From Clostridiales bacterium (GTDB taxonomy: Bacteria; Bacillota_A; Clostridia; Christensenellales; Aristaeellaceae): a stretch of 15,654 bases of DNA. Shown piece after piece: positions 6,935-14,387 of the stretch. The stretch lies in NCBI GenBank assembly GCA_024684665.1, contig JAIKWN010000271.1, forward strand, positions 1-15,654, given 5' to 3'. The position numbers and the translations under genes were made by a program. Numbering within the stretch: the first letter of the stretch is position 1; each line of letters opens with the position of its first letter. The notes beneath the pieces are model-generated. The model saw only the letters and a program-made list of their open reading frames with translations, was not told the origin of the DNA and did not search any database.

Positions 6935-6962
6935 TGACAAATACGCCGCTTTCCTGTATGAT
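6934..6962 (+). promoter_or_regulatory. Probable sigma-A promoter of the dnaD-like operon
   Basis: GTGACA (6934-6939) and TATGAT (6957-6962), each one base off consensus, are 17 bases apart. The -35 begins at the last base of the preceding stop codon. The start would be near 6969, only about 26 nt before the DnaD-like ATG, leaving just enough leader for the AGGAAGGA ribosome site. Confidence 0.55.
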
Positions 6963-6994
6963 GGAGCTACTTTTCGAGAACAGGAAGGAAAACG

Positions 6995-8449
6995 ATGCAA
7001 TACTGTGCCTTTGACGAAGGGGCGGCTGTTTTCGACGCCACCCCCGTGGATAATATGTTTATCACGGAGTATATGCTCCGCGCGCCGGGGGACTATGTTA
7101 AGGTCTACCTGTATGCGCTTATGCTCTGCCGCCATCCGCAGGAGAGAATGAGCGATGCGTCCCTGGCGAAGGATCTCGGCATGACGGAGGAAGACGTGGC
7201 GGATGCTTTCAAGTACTGGGAGCACAGTGGCATCGTCCGGCAGACAGGAGACAATCCGAAGACCTATGCTTTGCTGAGCACGAAGCAGGTTGCCTTGCGC
7301 CCGGCGGATCAGTTTTATCACCGGGGTTTTATGGACAGCGCCCGGGAAATCGTAGGAAGGGAACTGACCGTTTCCGAGTGCCAGAAGCTCTTTGACTGGG
7401 TGGATGTGTACGAGCTTCCGGAAGAGGTCGTACTCATGCTGCTGCAGACCGAGAAGAAGGGCAGCACGACGGGCCGAATTTCCTTCCGGTATGCAGAATC
7501 CACTGCAAAAAAATGGGCGAGAAGCGGTATTCGCACCGTAGAAGATGTGGAGCGCATCGTCGTCATCAGCCGCGAGCGGGAACAGCAGCTCCGCCGCCTG
7601 CTGGCGCGGCTCGGCCAGAGTCACCGGGAGCCTTCTTCGGATGAGAAGGAGCTCTACCGCAAATGGCTGGAGGACTGGGGCATGACGCCGGAAGCCGTGC
7701 AGGAAGCCTGCCGGGAGACGACGAAAGGCGTTCCAACCATGGCGTATCTGGACGGGATCCTTCTCAGGATGTATCAGAAGGGACTGCGGGAGGCAGGAGA
7801 ACTCCAGGTGCAGGTACAGAAAGAGCAGGAAGAGAGGGAGTTCGGCCGGCGCATCCTGCAGACACTGGGCCGGGTGGGCGTGACGCCCAGCGAGGAAGAC
7901 TTGTCCCTGATCCGAAGCTGGAAAGAAGCGGGTGCTGAGGAAGCGCTGATCCTCCTTGCCGCCCAGACGGCGCATAAGCGCGCGGGCGGCGGAAGCCTGG
8001 AGGAAACCGGCGGCGTTCTGGAGCGCTGGCGTGCCCGGGGACTTCTTTCGGAACAGGACGTACGCAGGGAGAGCGAACGCGTCCGGCAGGAAAACCGGGA
8101 GTTGCGGGAGATTTTCGAGGCGGCGGGCGTTGAGAAGCGGCCTGGCGCAGCGGACCGGGAACGACTTTCCGCCTGGAAGAGCGAAGGCGTTTCGAAGGAA
8201 CTCATTCTGTTAGCGGCGGAGTACGCGAAACAGCGGCCGGACCCCCTTGCTGCCATGGGCCGCATCCTTTCGGACTGGAAACGGGTGGGCATTATGGATC
8301 CAGAGGCGGCGAGGGCGGAGCACGCGCGGCATACGGCGGCGGCCGGAACGGCGACCTCGGCGGCTGTAGATTACACACGGCGGCAGTATACCGATGAGGA
8401 TTTCCGGAATATGGAAGTCAACCTGGATGATGAGGGGGCGGGCGCATGA
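6995..8449 (+). CDS. DnaD-like primosome protein with four DDBH2-type repeats
   Basis: Probable replication-initiation protein that helps deliver the replicative helicase to DNA. Residues 1-100 resemble the winged-helix DnaD/DnaB N-terminal domain (VYLYALMLCR, then the MTEEDVADAFKYWEHSGIV helix pair). The rest of the 484 residues holds what look like four DDBH2 (DnaB_2) modules, each starting with a helix containing a W or Y and ending in an I/L-x-x-W-x-x-x-G-I/L-like helix: about 124-190 (KKWARSGI), 212-265 (ILLRMYQKGL), 297-355 (VLERWRARGL) and 381-438 (ILSDWKRVGI). Classical DnaD has one and B. subtilis DnaB two domains of the superfamily. A charged coiled-coil-like linker (about 268-287) separates modules 2 and 3. 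The C-terminus YTDEDFRNMEVNLDDE is an acidic tail. AGGAAGGA lies six bases before the ATG. It overlaps the helicase-loader gene by four bases. Confidence 0.82.
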   Translation: MQYCAFDEGAAVFDATPVDNMFITEYMLRAPGDYVKVYLYALMLCRHPQERMSDASLAKDLGMTEEDVADAFKYWEHSGIVRQTGDNPKTYALLSTKQVALRPADQFYHRGFMDSAREIVGRELTVSECQKLFDWVDVYELPEEVVLMLLQTEKKGSTTGRISFRYAESTAKKWARSGIRTVEDVERIVVISREREQQLRRLLARLGQSHREPSSDEKELYRKWLEDWGMTPEAVQEACRETTKGVPTMAYLDGILLRMYQKGLREAGELQVQVQKEQEEREFGRRILQTLGRVGVTPSEEDLSLIRSWKEAGAEEALILLAAQTAHKRAGGGSLEETGGVLERWRARGLLSEQDVRRESERVRQENRELREIFEAAGVEKRPGAADRERLSAWKSEGVSKELILLAAEYAKQRPDPLAAMGRILSDWKRVGIMDPEAARAEHARHTAAAGTATSAAVDYTRRQYTDEDFRNMEVNLDDEGAGA

Positions 8450-9450
8450 TGAGCCGGGAGGCGGCTACGCGGGAGGCTCTGTCCGAGCTGGAAGCACAGC
8501 GTGCAGGCAATTATGCGGAAGAGCACAGGCGGCGGCAGGAAGTTTCGGAAAAGAGTCCGAAGGCGGCTTCTCTTTTGCTGGAGAGAAGCGCCCTGCTTTC
8601 ACAGAGCATATCCGATGCCTTTGCCCGCCCCGAGGAAGCGGTGGCGATTTCGGCATCTCTTTCGAAACGGCTTTCTGAGATCGGGGAAAGCCTGCGCAGC
8701 GAGCTGCGGGTTCTTGGATTGCCGGACGATTATCTGCAGCCCGTATACCGGTGCCCTATCTGCCGGGATACCGGTTACGTGGGAGAGCTTTTGCGTGAGC
8801 CCTGCGTATGCCTGAAAAACGTCCTGCTGAAAAAGTTTTCCGCTGTGGAGGGTCTGCAGGGGCTTGCCGGACAGAATTTCGACACCTTCGACGGGAGTGT
8901 TTTCCCGGATGAATTGCAGCCAGGGCAAAAGCTTACCCAGCGTGAAACAATGCTGAAAGTTCGCGCACTGTGCGAACGCTTTGCGGAGGACTTCCTGCCG
9001 GGTGAGGGCAGGGGGCTGCTGCTGTACGGGGAGACGGGCGTCGGGAAAACGTTTCTTCTGAACTGCGTGGCGCAGCGCGTTCTTGCCCGCGGGTTCAGCG
9101 TCGCTTTCGTCGGCGCCTACCGGATGAGCGAGATCATGCGGCAGAACCAGTTTGACGGCAGCAACGCGGATCTTGTGAATGAGTTTTTGACTTGCGATCT
9201 GCTTTGTGTGGACGACCTGGGCAGCGAACCCATGCGACGGGAGACGACGGTGTCCGGCTTTTATTACATCCTGAACGAACGGACAAACGCGGGAAAGGCC
9301 TTTGCTGTTTCCACTAACTGTACGCCGCAGCAGCTTTATGCTCGCTATGGCGACCGCGTAGCCGCACGGCTCTGCGACCCGGGAAGGATGCAGGTGTTCC
9401 ACCTGACTGGCGTCGACGTACGCAGGCGCGCGGCGCAGCTGAAAGAATGA
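8446..9450 (+). CDS. dnaI: DnaI/DnaC-type helicase loader ATPase
   Basis: AAA+ ATPase expected to load the DnaB-type (DnaC in Bacillus) replicative helicase at origins and stalled forks, with the upstream DnaD-like protein. Of 334 residues, 1-95 are an acidic/basic helical N-terminus. A zinc-binding segment with C103-x2-C106 and C120-x-C122 follows, as in B. subtilis DnaI. The AAA+ core has Walker A GETGVGKT at 195-202, Walker B LLCVDD at 252-257, sensor-1 STN at 289-291, and the YGDRVAARL segment at 301-309 that carries the arginine finger in this family. The ATG overlaps the preceding stop (ATGA), with GAGGGGG nine bases upstream, so the two proteins are probably made together. A second ATG follows directly and could also serve. 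Generic loaders include phage and IS21 IstB proteins, but the zinc motif and the DnaD neighbour favour DnaI. Confidence 0.9.
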   Translation: MMSREAATREALSELEAQRAGNYAEEHRRRQEVSEKSPKAASLLLERSALLSQSISDAFARPEEAVAISASLSKRLSEIGESLRSELRVLGLPDDYLQPVYRCPICRDTGYVGELLREPCVCLKNVLLKKFSAVEGLQGLAGQNFDTFDGSVFPDELQPGQKLTQRETMLKVRALCERFAEDFLPGEGRGLLLYGETGVGKTFLLNCVAQRVLARGFSVAFVGAYRMSEIMRQNQFDGSNADLVNEFLTCDLLCVDDLGSEPMRRETTVSGFYYILNERTNAGKAFAVSTNCTPQQLYARYGDRVAARLCDPGRMQVFHLTGVDVRRRAAQLKE

Positions 9451-9461
9451 GGCAAAGACCC

Positions 9462-10265
9462 ATGCGTTACATCGACATCGGTGTGAATCTCTTCAGCCGG
9501 TCTTTTCCGGAACCGGAGCGGACGCTGGAGGAAGCCGGGGCGGCAGGGGTGTACTGCATCCTGACTGGTTCTGACGGGGAAGAGAACGAAAAGATCGCGG
9601 CTTTCCTTCCCGGGCATGAGGTTCTCGGAACCGCGGGCATCCATCCGCACAACGCGGACCGGGCGCGGGAAGAAGATTTCTCGGAGATCCGCCGCCTAGC
9701 ATCGGAAGAGATGCGGATCGTGGCGGTGGGAGAGTGCGGCCTCGATTACGACCGGATGTTCTCTTCCCGGGAGAACCAGATTCGCTGCCTCGAGCGGCAG
9801 CTTTCCATCGCGGAAGAGACGGGGAAACCCCTGTTCCTGCATGAGCGCAGCGCGGTGGAGGACTTCCTTGCAATATTCCGGGAGCGGCCGGCCCTCTGCA
9901 AAAGAGCGGTCGTGCATTGCTTTACCGAGGGGCGGGACGTGCTCATGCGGCTGCTTGAGATGGGTTTCCTAGTAGGCGTTACCGGCTGGATCGCGGATGA
10001 ACGCCGCTCGGACGCACTGAGGGACGCTGTGCGTGTCCTGCCGACGGACCGCTTCATGCTGGAAACGGATGCGCCCTATCTTACGCCCCGGGGGATTCCC
10101 GGTCTTGGCAGGACGAACGTACCGGGGAATATCCGTTATGTTGCGGAAAAGCTGGCGGAATGCATGGGGATTTCCACGGAAGAGGTGGAGCGCTGTGCCC
10201 TTCGGAATACGCTGCGCTTTTTCGGCCTTGAAACGGAAGGGGAGAAAATCCGGGTATGCCGATAA
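9462..10265 (+). CDS. tatD: TatD family metal-dependent nuclease
   Basis: TIM-barrel hydrolase; E. coli TatD is a metal-dependent 3'-5' exonuclease for single-stranded DNA and RNA. It matches TatD proper rather than YcfH/YjjV: the N-terminus is MRYIDIGVNL, and not the HxH form, and VGVTGWIADERR corresponds to a TatD-specific segment. Metal-site and family motifs, numbered from this start: AGIHPH (59-63 region, H61, H63), GECGLDYDR with Glu91, LFLHERS with His127, VVHCFT with His152, and ETDAPYL with Asp203. Length 267 fits. The reading frame also allows ATG at 9447, overlapping dnaI by four bases, but homology and a GAGG nine bases upstream favour 9462. Downstream it overlaps the UPF0489 gene by ten bases. 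It lies in an apparent operon with replication genes. Confidence 0.92.
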   Translation: MRYIDIGVNLFSRSFPEPERTLEEAGAAGVYCILTGSDGEENEKIAAFLPGHEVLGTAGIHPHNADRAREEDFSEIRRLASEEMRIVAVGECGLDYDRMFSSRENQIRCLERQLSIAEETGKPLFLHERSAVEDFLAIFRERPALCKRAVVHCFTEGRDVLMRLLEMGFLVGVTGWIADERRSDALRDAVRVLPTDRFMLETDAPYLTPRGIPGLGRTNVPGNIRYVAEKLAECMGISTEEVERCALRNTLRFFGLETEGEKIRVCR

Positions 10266-10966
10266 AGGTACTGGATCTTGATATGGATTTCTTCCTCTCC
10301 GGCCCATGCCCGCTGGCTAGGCCGGGTGAGCGCCCGCCGGATGAGACCGCCTTCTCCTGGAGCGAGGGGGAAGTCAGATCCTTTCTTGAAAACAACTGCG
10401 GCCTCTCGCGGGAGAGACCCATTCCGGGACGGATTTTTGATACCCACGACCTGGCTCTGGATTTCTGGCAGGACATGATGAAATCCGGAAGGCTTTCCGT
10501 TCCCTTTGCCTGCGTCCATGTGGATACCCATTCCGATCTTGCATTCGGACCACCTGGACCTGACTTTGTGCTCATGGCGGTATTGAGCCGGAACCCGGCG
10601 GCACGGGCGGCGCTCAGCGCCTTCCGGGAGGGAAAAAAACTGGACGAGGCCAATTATGTGCTGTTTGCAGCAGCGTTCAGATGGTTTTCTGCTCTGATCT
10701 ATGTACGCAATCCAAAGTCGGTCCAGGACGTACCGCCGTGGCTTCTCGATGGGGAGGGGAATCTCTTCCTGCGCAGCTCCGTATCCGCCCTGCTGGAAGG
10801 CGTGAACGGCATGGAGCCTTTAATCCCTTTCCGGCAGGTGGATGACTGGCGTACGTTTTCGGATTCCGGTTTTGCCTTTGCCAGCCTCGCCCAGTCTCCG
10901 CGCTACGCGCCCAGACATGCGGATTTCATCATGGACATTTTTCGGGAGTATATCCGGGAAGTTTAG
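10256..10966 (+). CDS. UPF0489 family protein, arginase-like metal hydrolase candidate
   Basis: Recognised from the bacterial UPF0489 pattern: LDLDMDFFL at the N-terminus (D7, D9, D11), GRIFDTHDLALDFW (about 59-71, H64), VHVDTHSDLAFG (87-98; H88, D90, H92, D94) and LDEANYVLFAAAFRW (129-143). The DTHSD and DxDxD clusters resemble the binuclear manganese motifs of arginase/ureohydrolases (DAHAD and SxDxD), though in a different order. Some members of this family, such as OspR, are known to act as peptide arginases turning Arg into Orn in ribosomal peptides. No precursor peptide or peptide-modifying enzyme is seen here, so the substrate is unknown. The 236-residue gene starts inside tatD (10-base overlap), with AAGGGGAG upstream, so it is probably cotranscribed. 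The family call is confident; the arginase activity is inference. Confidence 0.75.
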   Translation: MPIKVLDLDMDFFLSGPCPLARPGERPPDETAFSWSEGEVRSFLENNCGLSRERPIPGRIFDTHDLALDFWQDMMKSGRLSVPFACVHVDTHSDLAFGPPGPDFVLMAVLSRNPAARAALSAFREGKKLDEANYVLFAAAFRWFSALIYVRNPKSVQDVPPWLLDGEGNLFLRSSVSALLEGVNGMEPLIPFRQVDDWRTFSDSGFAFASLAQSPRYAPRHADFIMDIFREYIREV

Positions 10967-10996
10967 GAAGCCGACTTCCGGCAGGGGAGGATCATT

Positions 10997-11629
10997 ATGG
11001 CGTTTGATTTTAAGAGGGAATACAAAGAATTCTACCTGCCGGAAAACAGGCCGGGCTTCGTGACTGTTCCGGCCATGAACTATGTCGCTGTCCGCGGAAA
11101 GGGAGATCCCAATCTTGAGGGAGGGGAATACCAGCAGGCCATTGGTCTGCTTTACGGTGTTGCCTATACCATAAAGATGAGCAAAAAGGGCAGCTGCCAG
11201 ATGGACGGTTATTTCGACTTCGTCGTTCCGCCGCTGGAAGGGTTCTGGTGGCAGGAAGGCGCAGCGGGAACGAATCCTGCTCATAAAGAAAGCTTTCGCT
11301 GGATCTCCGTCATCCGCCTCCCGGATTTTGTCACCCGGTCCGGCTTTGAATGGGCGGTTGAAGAAGCAACCCGGAAAAAGAAAACGGATTTTTCCAGGGT
11401 GGAGTACCTGACCTGTGAAGAAGGGCTTTGCGTCCAGTGCATGCATATCGGCGCCTATGACGACGAACCCGCAACCGTTACAAGGATGCATGAATTTATC
11501 GCGGAGCATGGGTATGTTCCGGATATTTCGGAGAAGCGCCCGCACCATGAGATCTATCTGAGTGATCCGAGGAAAGTGCCGCCGGAAGAGAGGAAGACTG
11601 TGATCCGGCATCCGATCAGGAAAGAATAA
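10997..11629 (+). CDS. GyrI-like domain protein
   Basis: A 210-residue protein of the GyrI-like (SOUL/GyrI) small-molecule-binding group. It matches the common Firmicute form: MAFDFKREYKEFYLP start, VPAMNYVAVRGKGDPN (about 25-40), VVPPLEGFWWQEG (75-87), WISVIRLPDFVT (101-112), CVQCMHIGAYDDEP (145-158) and a terminal HHEIYLSDPRK then TVIRHPI. The WW-x-E motif lines a ligand pocket in the family; some GyrI-like proteins hydrolyse cyclopropanoid DNA-alkylating toxins, but no substrate can be assigned here. It has an excellent ribosome site, AGGGGAGG, 30 nt after the UPF0489 stop. It may be cotranscribed with it. No DNA-binding domain is attached. Confidence 0.83.
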   Translation: MAFDFKREYKEFYLPENRPGFVTVPAMNYVAVRGKGDPNLEGGEYQQAIGLLYGVAYTIKMSKKGSCQMDGYFDFVVPPLEGFWWQEGAAGTNPAHKESFRWISVIRLPDFVTRSGFEWAVEEATRKKKTDFSRVEYLTCEEGLCVQCMHIGAYDDEPATVTRMHEFIAEHGYVPDISEKRPHHEIYLSDPRKVPPEERKTVIRHPIRKE

Positions 11630-11688
11630 GCGCTGGTATCCGGGTAAAGCAGGATCCGGCAGGTATGAAGGAAAAGAGGCGTTCGGCT

Positions 11689-12480
11689 GTGACAAATCAG
11701 GAGATGCTATCGGTTGCCATGAGACAATCCGCCGAGGATATCGGATGCGCAGCAGATGACTTCCTGAAAAAGGAGAATGTGACGGTTCACTATCGTCGCG
11801 GCGTGAATGCCCGCAAGTACCTGAAAGAGCCGATTACCTGTTCCCTGGTGTCCTATGGGAACAATGTCGTCGCGGCTTCGGCAGAAGTTGTTTCCGGCGT
11901 GGTGTCGGAGTATGTCGGGCGGTATGGGTTTTATCGTTGTTTCGAAACCCCAAACCTGCACTGGCTGAATGAACATTTACTGGAAAGAGGACATAAGATC
12001 TGCTTTATGGCGGAGTATTACCTTCTGGATACAAATCGGACTTCGGATCTGATCTGCGCGTATGAAACCCGTTTGCTCGGGCAGGCGGATTTTCAGGTTC
12101 TGTATCTGCCCGAATGGAGCCATGCCCTCTGCGAGGAGAGAAAAGAGTTGGACGTGCTCGGCATTGGGGCATACGATCGGGGCAGACTGGTCGGTCTGGC
12201 GGCATGCTCAGCGGACTGTAAGGACATGTGGCAGATCGGCATAGACGTTCTCCCGGCTTACAGACGGCAGGGGATCGCTTCCGCCCTGACCGGGAAACTT
12301 GCGAAAGAAATCATGAAATGCGGCAAAGTGCCGTTTTACTGCTCTGCCTGGTCAAACCTCCGCTCGGTGCGCAATGCCGTGAAGAGCGGTTTTATCCCGG
12401 CCTGGGTGGAAATGAACGCTAAGCCGGCTGGAATTGTCGATGAGATGAACCAGGCAGACGGGGAAAAAGAAAGCGACTGA
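11689..12480 (+). CDS. GNAT family N-acetyltransferase
   Basis: Acetyl-CoA-dependent acetyltransferase with unknown substrate, 263 residues from this start. The N-terminal half, beginning TNQEMLSVAMRQSAEDIGC, resembles the Firmicute GNAT family in which an N-terminal pseudo-GNAT part precedes the catalytic one. The catalytic domain has the acetyl-CoA motif at about 183-202: IGIDVLPAYRRQGIASALT, with RRQGIA as the pyrophosphate loop, then AWSNLRSVRNAVKSGF near 221-236, typical of GNAT motif B. I chose GTG at 11689 because family proteins start near the MTNQEML segment and AGAGG lies nine bases upstream; ATG at 11665 (eight residues longer) or ATG at 11704 are alternatives. GC is lower than in the dnaD block (about 45-52% in lines counted by hand), so later acquisition is possible. 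Confidence 0.8.
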   Translation: MTNQEMLSVAMRQSAEDIGCAADDFLKKENVTVHYRRGVNARKYLKEPITCSLVSYGNNVVAASAEVVSGVVSEYVGRYGFYRCFETPNLHWLNEHLLERGHKICFMAEYYLLDTNRTSDLICAYETRLLGQADFQVLYLPEWSHALCEERKELDVLGIGAYDRGRLVGLAACSADCKDMWQIGIDVLPAYRRQGIASALTGKLAKEIMKCGKVPFYCSAWSNLRSVRNAVKSGFIPAWVEMNAKPAGIVDEMNQADGEKESD

Positions 12481-12553
12481 GATGAGGCGCGTGATTCTTT
12501 GCTGACGGATAAGAAGTGACCAAAAACCGATGATCCGGTAAGGGGGATGCAGA

Positions 12554-14227
12554 ATGCGGAAGCTTGGAACGATCAGCCGGAAGTTTGCAGTGCTTCTGCT
12601 CTGCCTGCTGCCGGCGCTCTCTGCAGCGGAATCCATTCGTGTGCGCATGACACGATTGGAAACGGAGAATGCCCTGACCTTCCGGGTGCGTGGAAACTAC
12701 GTCTCCGCGGACGGGAAGCTGCTGCTGCCTGACGGTACGGAAGCGGCGGCATTTCTCGCGGAAGGTCGGATTTTATTACATGCGGGGGGAATTGCGGTCG
12801 ACTGTGGGGAGCGGCTTTCCCTTTTCCGCGCAGAGGGAGAAAGCGAAGCTCTCCTGACCTTTGGGACGAACGGCAACGCTTTCGCCGGCGACCTTCTTCT
12901 TGCAATCTCCGGTGGGAAGATCGTCCCTGTGCTGATGCTGGATGTGGAAACGTATGTGGCTGGTGTGGTTCCCTATGAGATGGGAGACTCCTTCCCGACG
13001 GAGGCACTTAAAGCGCAAGCTGTGGCTGCTAGAACCTACGCGCTTGCGAGAAAGGGCGCATACGACGACTACGACGTGGTGGACAACACGAACGACCAGG
13101 TCTACAGGGGCGTTCCATCGGACAGCCCGCAGTCTGCGCAGGCGGTGCGGGAGACGGAGGGAGTAGTCGCCTTGTATCGGGGCGCGCCCGCAATCTGTTA
13201 TTACACCGCTTCCAACGGCGGACAGACGGAGCGGGGCGAGGTCGCGTGGCCTGAAAGAAAGAACCGTGATTACGGTTATATGGAGCAGAAAGATGACCCC
13301 TATGATCTTGTGAATGAGCGCAGTCCGGTTCGGCGCTGTACCCTCCCGAAAACCTTTGAGTCGGGGAAAGAAGACCCGGCGGCTCGGGTTCTCGTGGAAT
13401 CCATGGGGGAGGCGCTGAAAGCAGCTGGACTGCCGTCGGATGCTGACCTCGTGCGGCTGGACGCGCTTACAAAGGTATCTGTTGCCTTTCCGGAAAACGA
13501 TAAAGTCACGCGGGTCCCTGCGGGGCTTTCCATGCGGGCGAAGGTTTCGGCCCGGCGGCGTGTCGAACTTACGGTACCGGCGGAAACATCGGGAGTTCAG
13601 GGTACGGCTTCCGTCGTCGGAACCGCTTATACGGAATATGTGGCATATGATAAGGAAATCGAATGGAATTCACCATTCTTCGGCGTGTTAGAGCGGGGGC
13701 TTGGGCTTTCGATAAACCAGACGGACAACGAGATCCTGACGATCCTCGAAACGGAAAGCGCCTTTGTGCTTGAAACCCGGCGTTACGGGCACGGAGTTGG
13801 AATGAGCCAGCGGGGCGCCGAAGAAATGGCAAACCGCAAGATGAAAATGGAGGACATTTTCTCTTTCTACTACCCGGGGCTGACGCTGACGAAAACGGAA
13901 GGAACCGCAACGCCGCCACCCACGATTCCGCCCGCTCTCGCAGCTACGCCGAAACCCACCGCTTCGCCCACGCCGCGCCCGACATTGATGCCACTTTCTA
14001 CGTTGCCAGAGGGCGCGAGGGTTGCTTGGGTTACGGGCATTGCGGAGGATTCCTCGCTTAATCTGCGCGCTGGTCCGGCTTTGTCTTCCGAGATCCTCCG
14101 CAGGCTGTACCTGAATCAACCTCTCGCGGTGATGGAAACAGATGCAGCCGGATGGGCGCACGTATCGACTGACGTGTCAGAAGGTTATGTGCGATCAGAG
14201 TATCTGACCTTTGAAAAACCGGAATAA
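12554..14227 (+). CDS. spoIID: SpoIID/LytB family protein with C-terminal SH3 domain
   Basis: Stage II sporulation protein D is a peptidoglycan lytic transglycosylase that works with SpoIIP and SpoIIM in forespore engulfment; relatives are LytB amidase enhancers. The 557 residues have a signal peptide at 1-24 (LLLCLLPALSAA). The SpoIID domain shows VETYVAGVVPYEMG (131-144, Glu142 being the likely catalytic residue), FPTEALKAQAVAARTYALA (147-165), CYYTASNGGQTE (215-226) and YGHGVGMSQRGAEEMA (411-426). A Pro/Thr-rich linker spans 450-485 and a bacterial SH3 domain 490-553 (SLNLRAGPALSSEIL). B. subtilis SpoIID has about 343 residues, so this is longer and the SH3 tail is extra; it could be a SpoIID-like vegetative wall enzyme. 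AAGGGGG lies seven bases upstream; the ATG at 12547 is too close to it and out of frame. Confidence 0.87.
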   Translation: MRKLGTISRKFAVLLLCLLPALSAAESIRVRMTRLETENALTFRVRGNYVSADGKLLLPDGTEAAAFLAEGRILLHAGGIAVDCGERLSLFRAEGESEALLTFGTNGNAFAGDLLLAISGGKIVPVLMLDVETYVAGVVPYEMGDSFPTEALKAQAVAARTYALARKGAYDDYDVVDNTNDQVYRGVPSDSPQSAQAVRETEGVVALYRGAPAICYYTASNGGQTERGEVAWPERKNRDYGYMEQKDDPYDLVNERSPVRRCTLPKTFESGKEDPAARVLVESMGEALKAAGLPSDADLVRLDALTKVSVAFPENDKVTRVPAGLSMRAKVSARRRVELTVPAETSGVQGTASVVGTAYTEYVAYDKEIEWNSPFFGVLERGLGLSINQTDNEILTILETESAFVLETRRYGHGVGMSQRGAEEMANRKMKMEDIFSFYYPGLTLTKTEGTATPPPTIPPALAATPKPTASPTPRPTLMPLSTLPEGARVAWVTGIAEDSSLNLRAGPALSSEILRRLYLNQPLAVMETDAAGWAHVSTDVSEGYVRSEYLTFEKPE

Positions 14228-14237
14228 ACCGTAATGG

Positions 14238-14282
14238 ACAAGGAGGTTGCGGCGGAGGTTTTCCTTGCCGCAACCTTCTTGT
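14238..14282 (+). terminator. Hairpin downstream of spoIID, possible terminator
   Basis: ACAAGGAGGTTGCGGC (14238-14253) pairs with GCCGCAACCTTCTTGT (14267-14282): 16 bp with one G-U pair. Inner AGG/CCT pairs close a TTTT loop. It begins eleven bases after the spoIID stop. No U-tract follows, so intrinsic termination may be weak, but nothing else ends the plus-strand block before the tRNA. Confidence 0.55.
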
Positions 14283-14323
14283 ACCTGCAAGGACAAATTG
14301 TGCTCAGTTGAGCTAGCAAAGTA

Positions 14324-14373
14324 TAACAAAACAAATAAAAACTCTGCGCTTGACAATCCAGTCAAGGCAGAGT
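14324..14373 (-). terminator. Minus-strand intrinsic terminator for the amino-acid ABC operon
   Basis: ACTCTGC (14341-14347) pairs with GCAGAGT (14367-14373), and CTTGAC (14349-14354) with GTCAAG (14361-14366), with G14348 bulged and a six-base loop. Read on the minus strand, the stem is followed directly by TTTTATTTGTTTTG, a strong U-rich tract (14324-14340). It is the first good terminator leftwards of the ATPase gene at 14531, so that transcript would cross the tRNA gene in antisense. Confidence 0.7.
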
Positions 14374-14378
14374 ATGAT
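14350..14378 (+). promoter_or_regulatory. Sigma-A promoter of tRNA-Gly
   Basis: The perfect -35 TTGACA (14350-14355), a 17-base spacer and the -10 TATGAT (14373-14378) predict a start near 14385, about three bases before the tRNA. The -35 and the spacer lie inside the hairpin of the minus-strand terminator. Confidence 0.85.
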
Positions 14379-14387
14379 TTGACTCAC

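Noticed and set aside
6638..7975. 445-codon minus-strand frame opposite the sigma-like and DnaD-like genes
   Set aside because: It crosses two genes and a promoter in antisense, shows no recognisable domain, and the plus-strand frames show clear family features.
8957..8977. Inverted repeat GTTCGC...GCGAAC
   Set aside because: It is inside the dnaI coding sequence, short, and without any flanking mobile or regulatory context.
14301..14315. Small palindrome around GCTCAGTTGAGC
   Set aside because: The stem is only five base pairs, with no position relative to a promoter or gene that suggests an operator.
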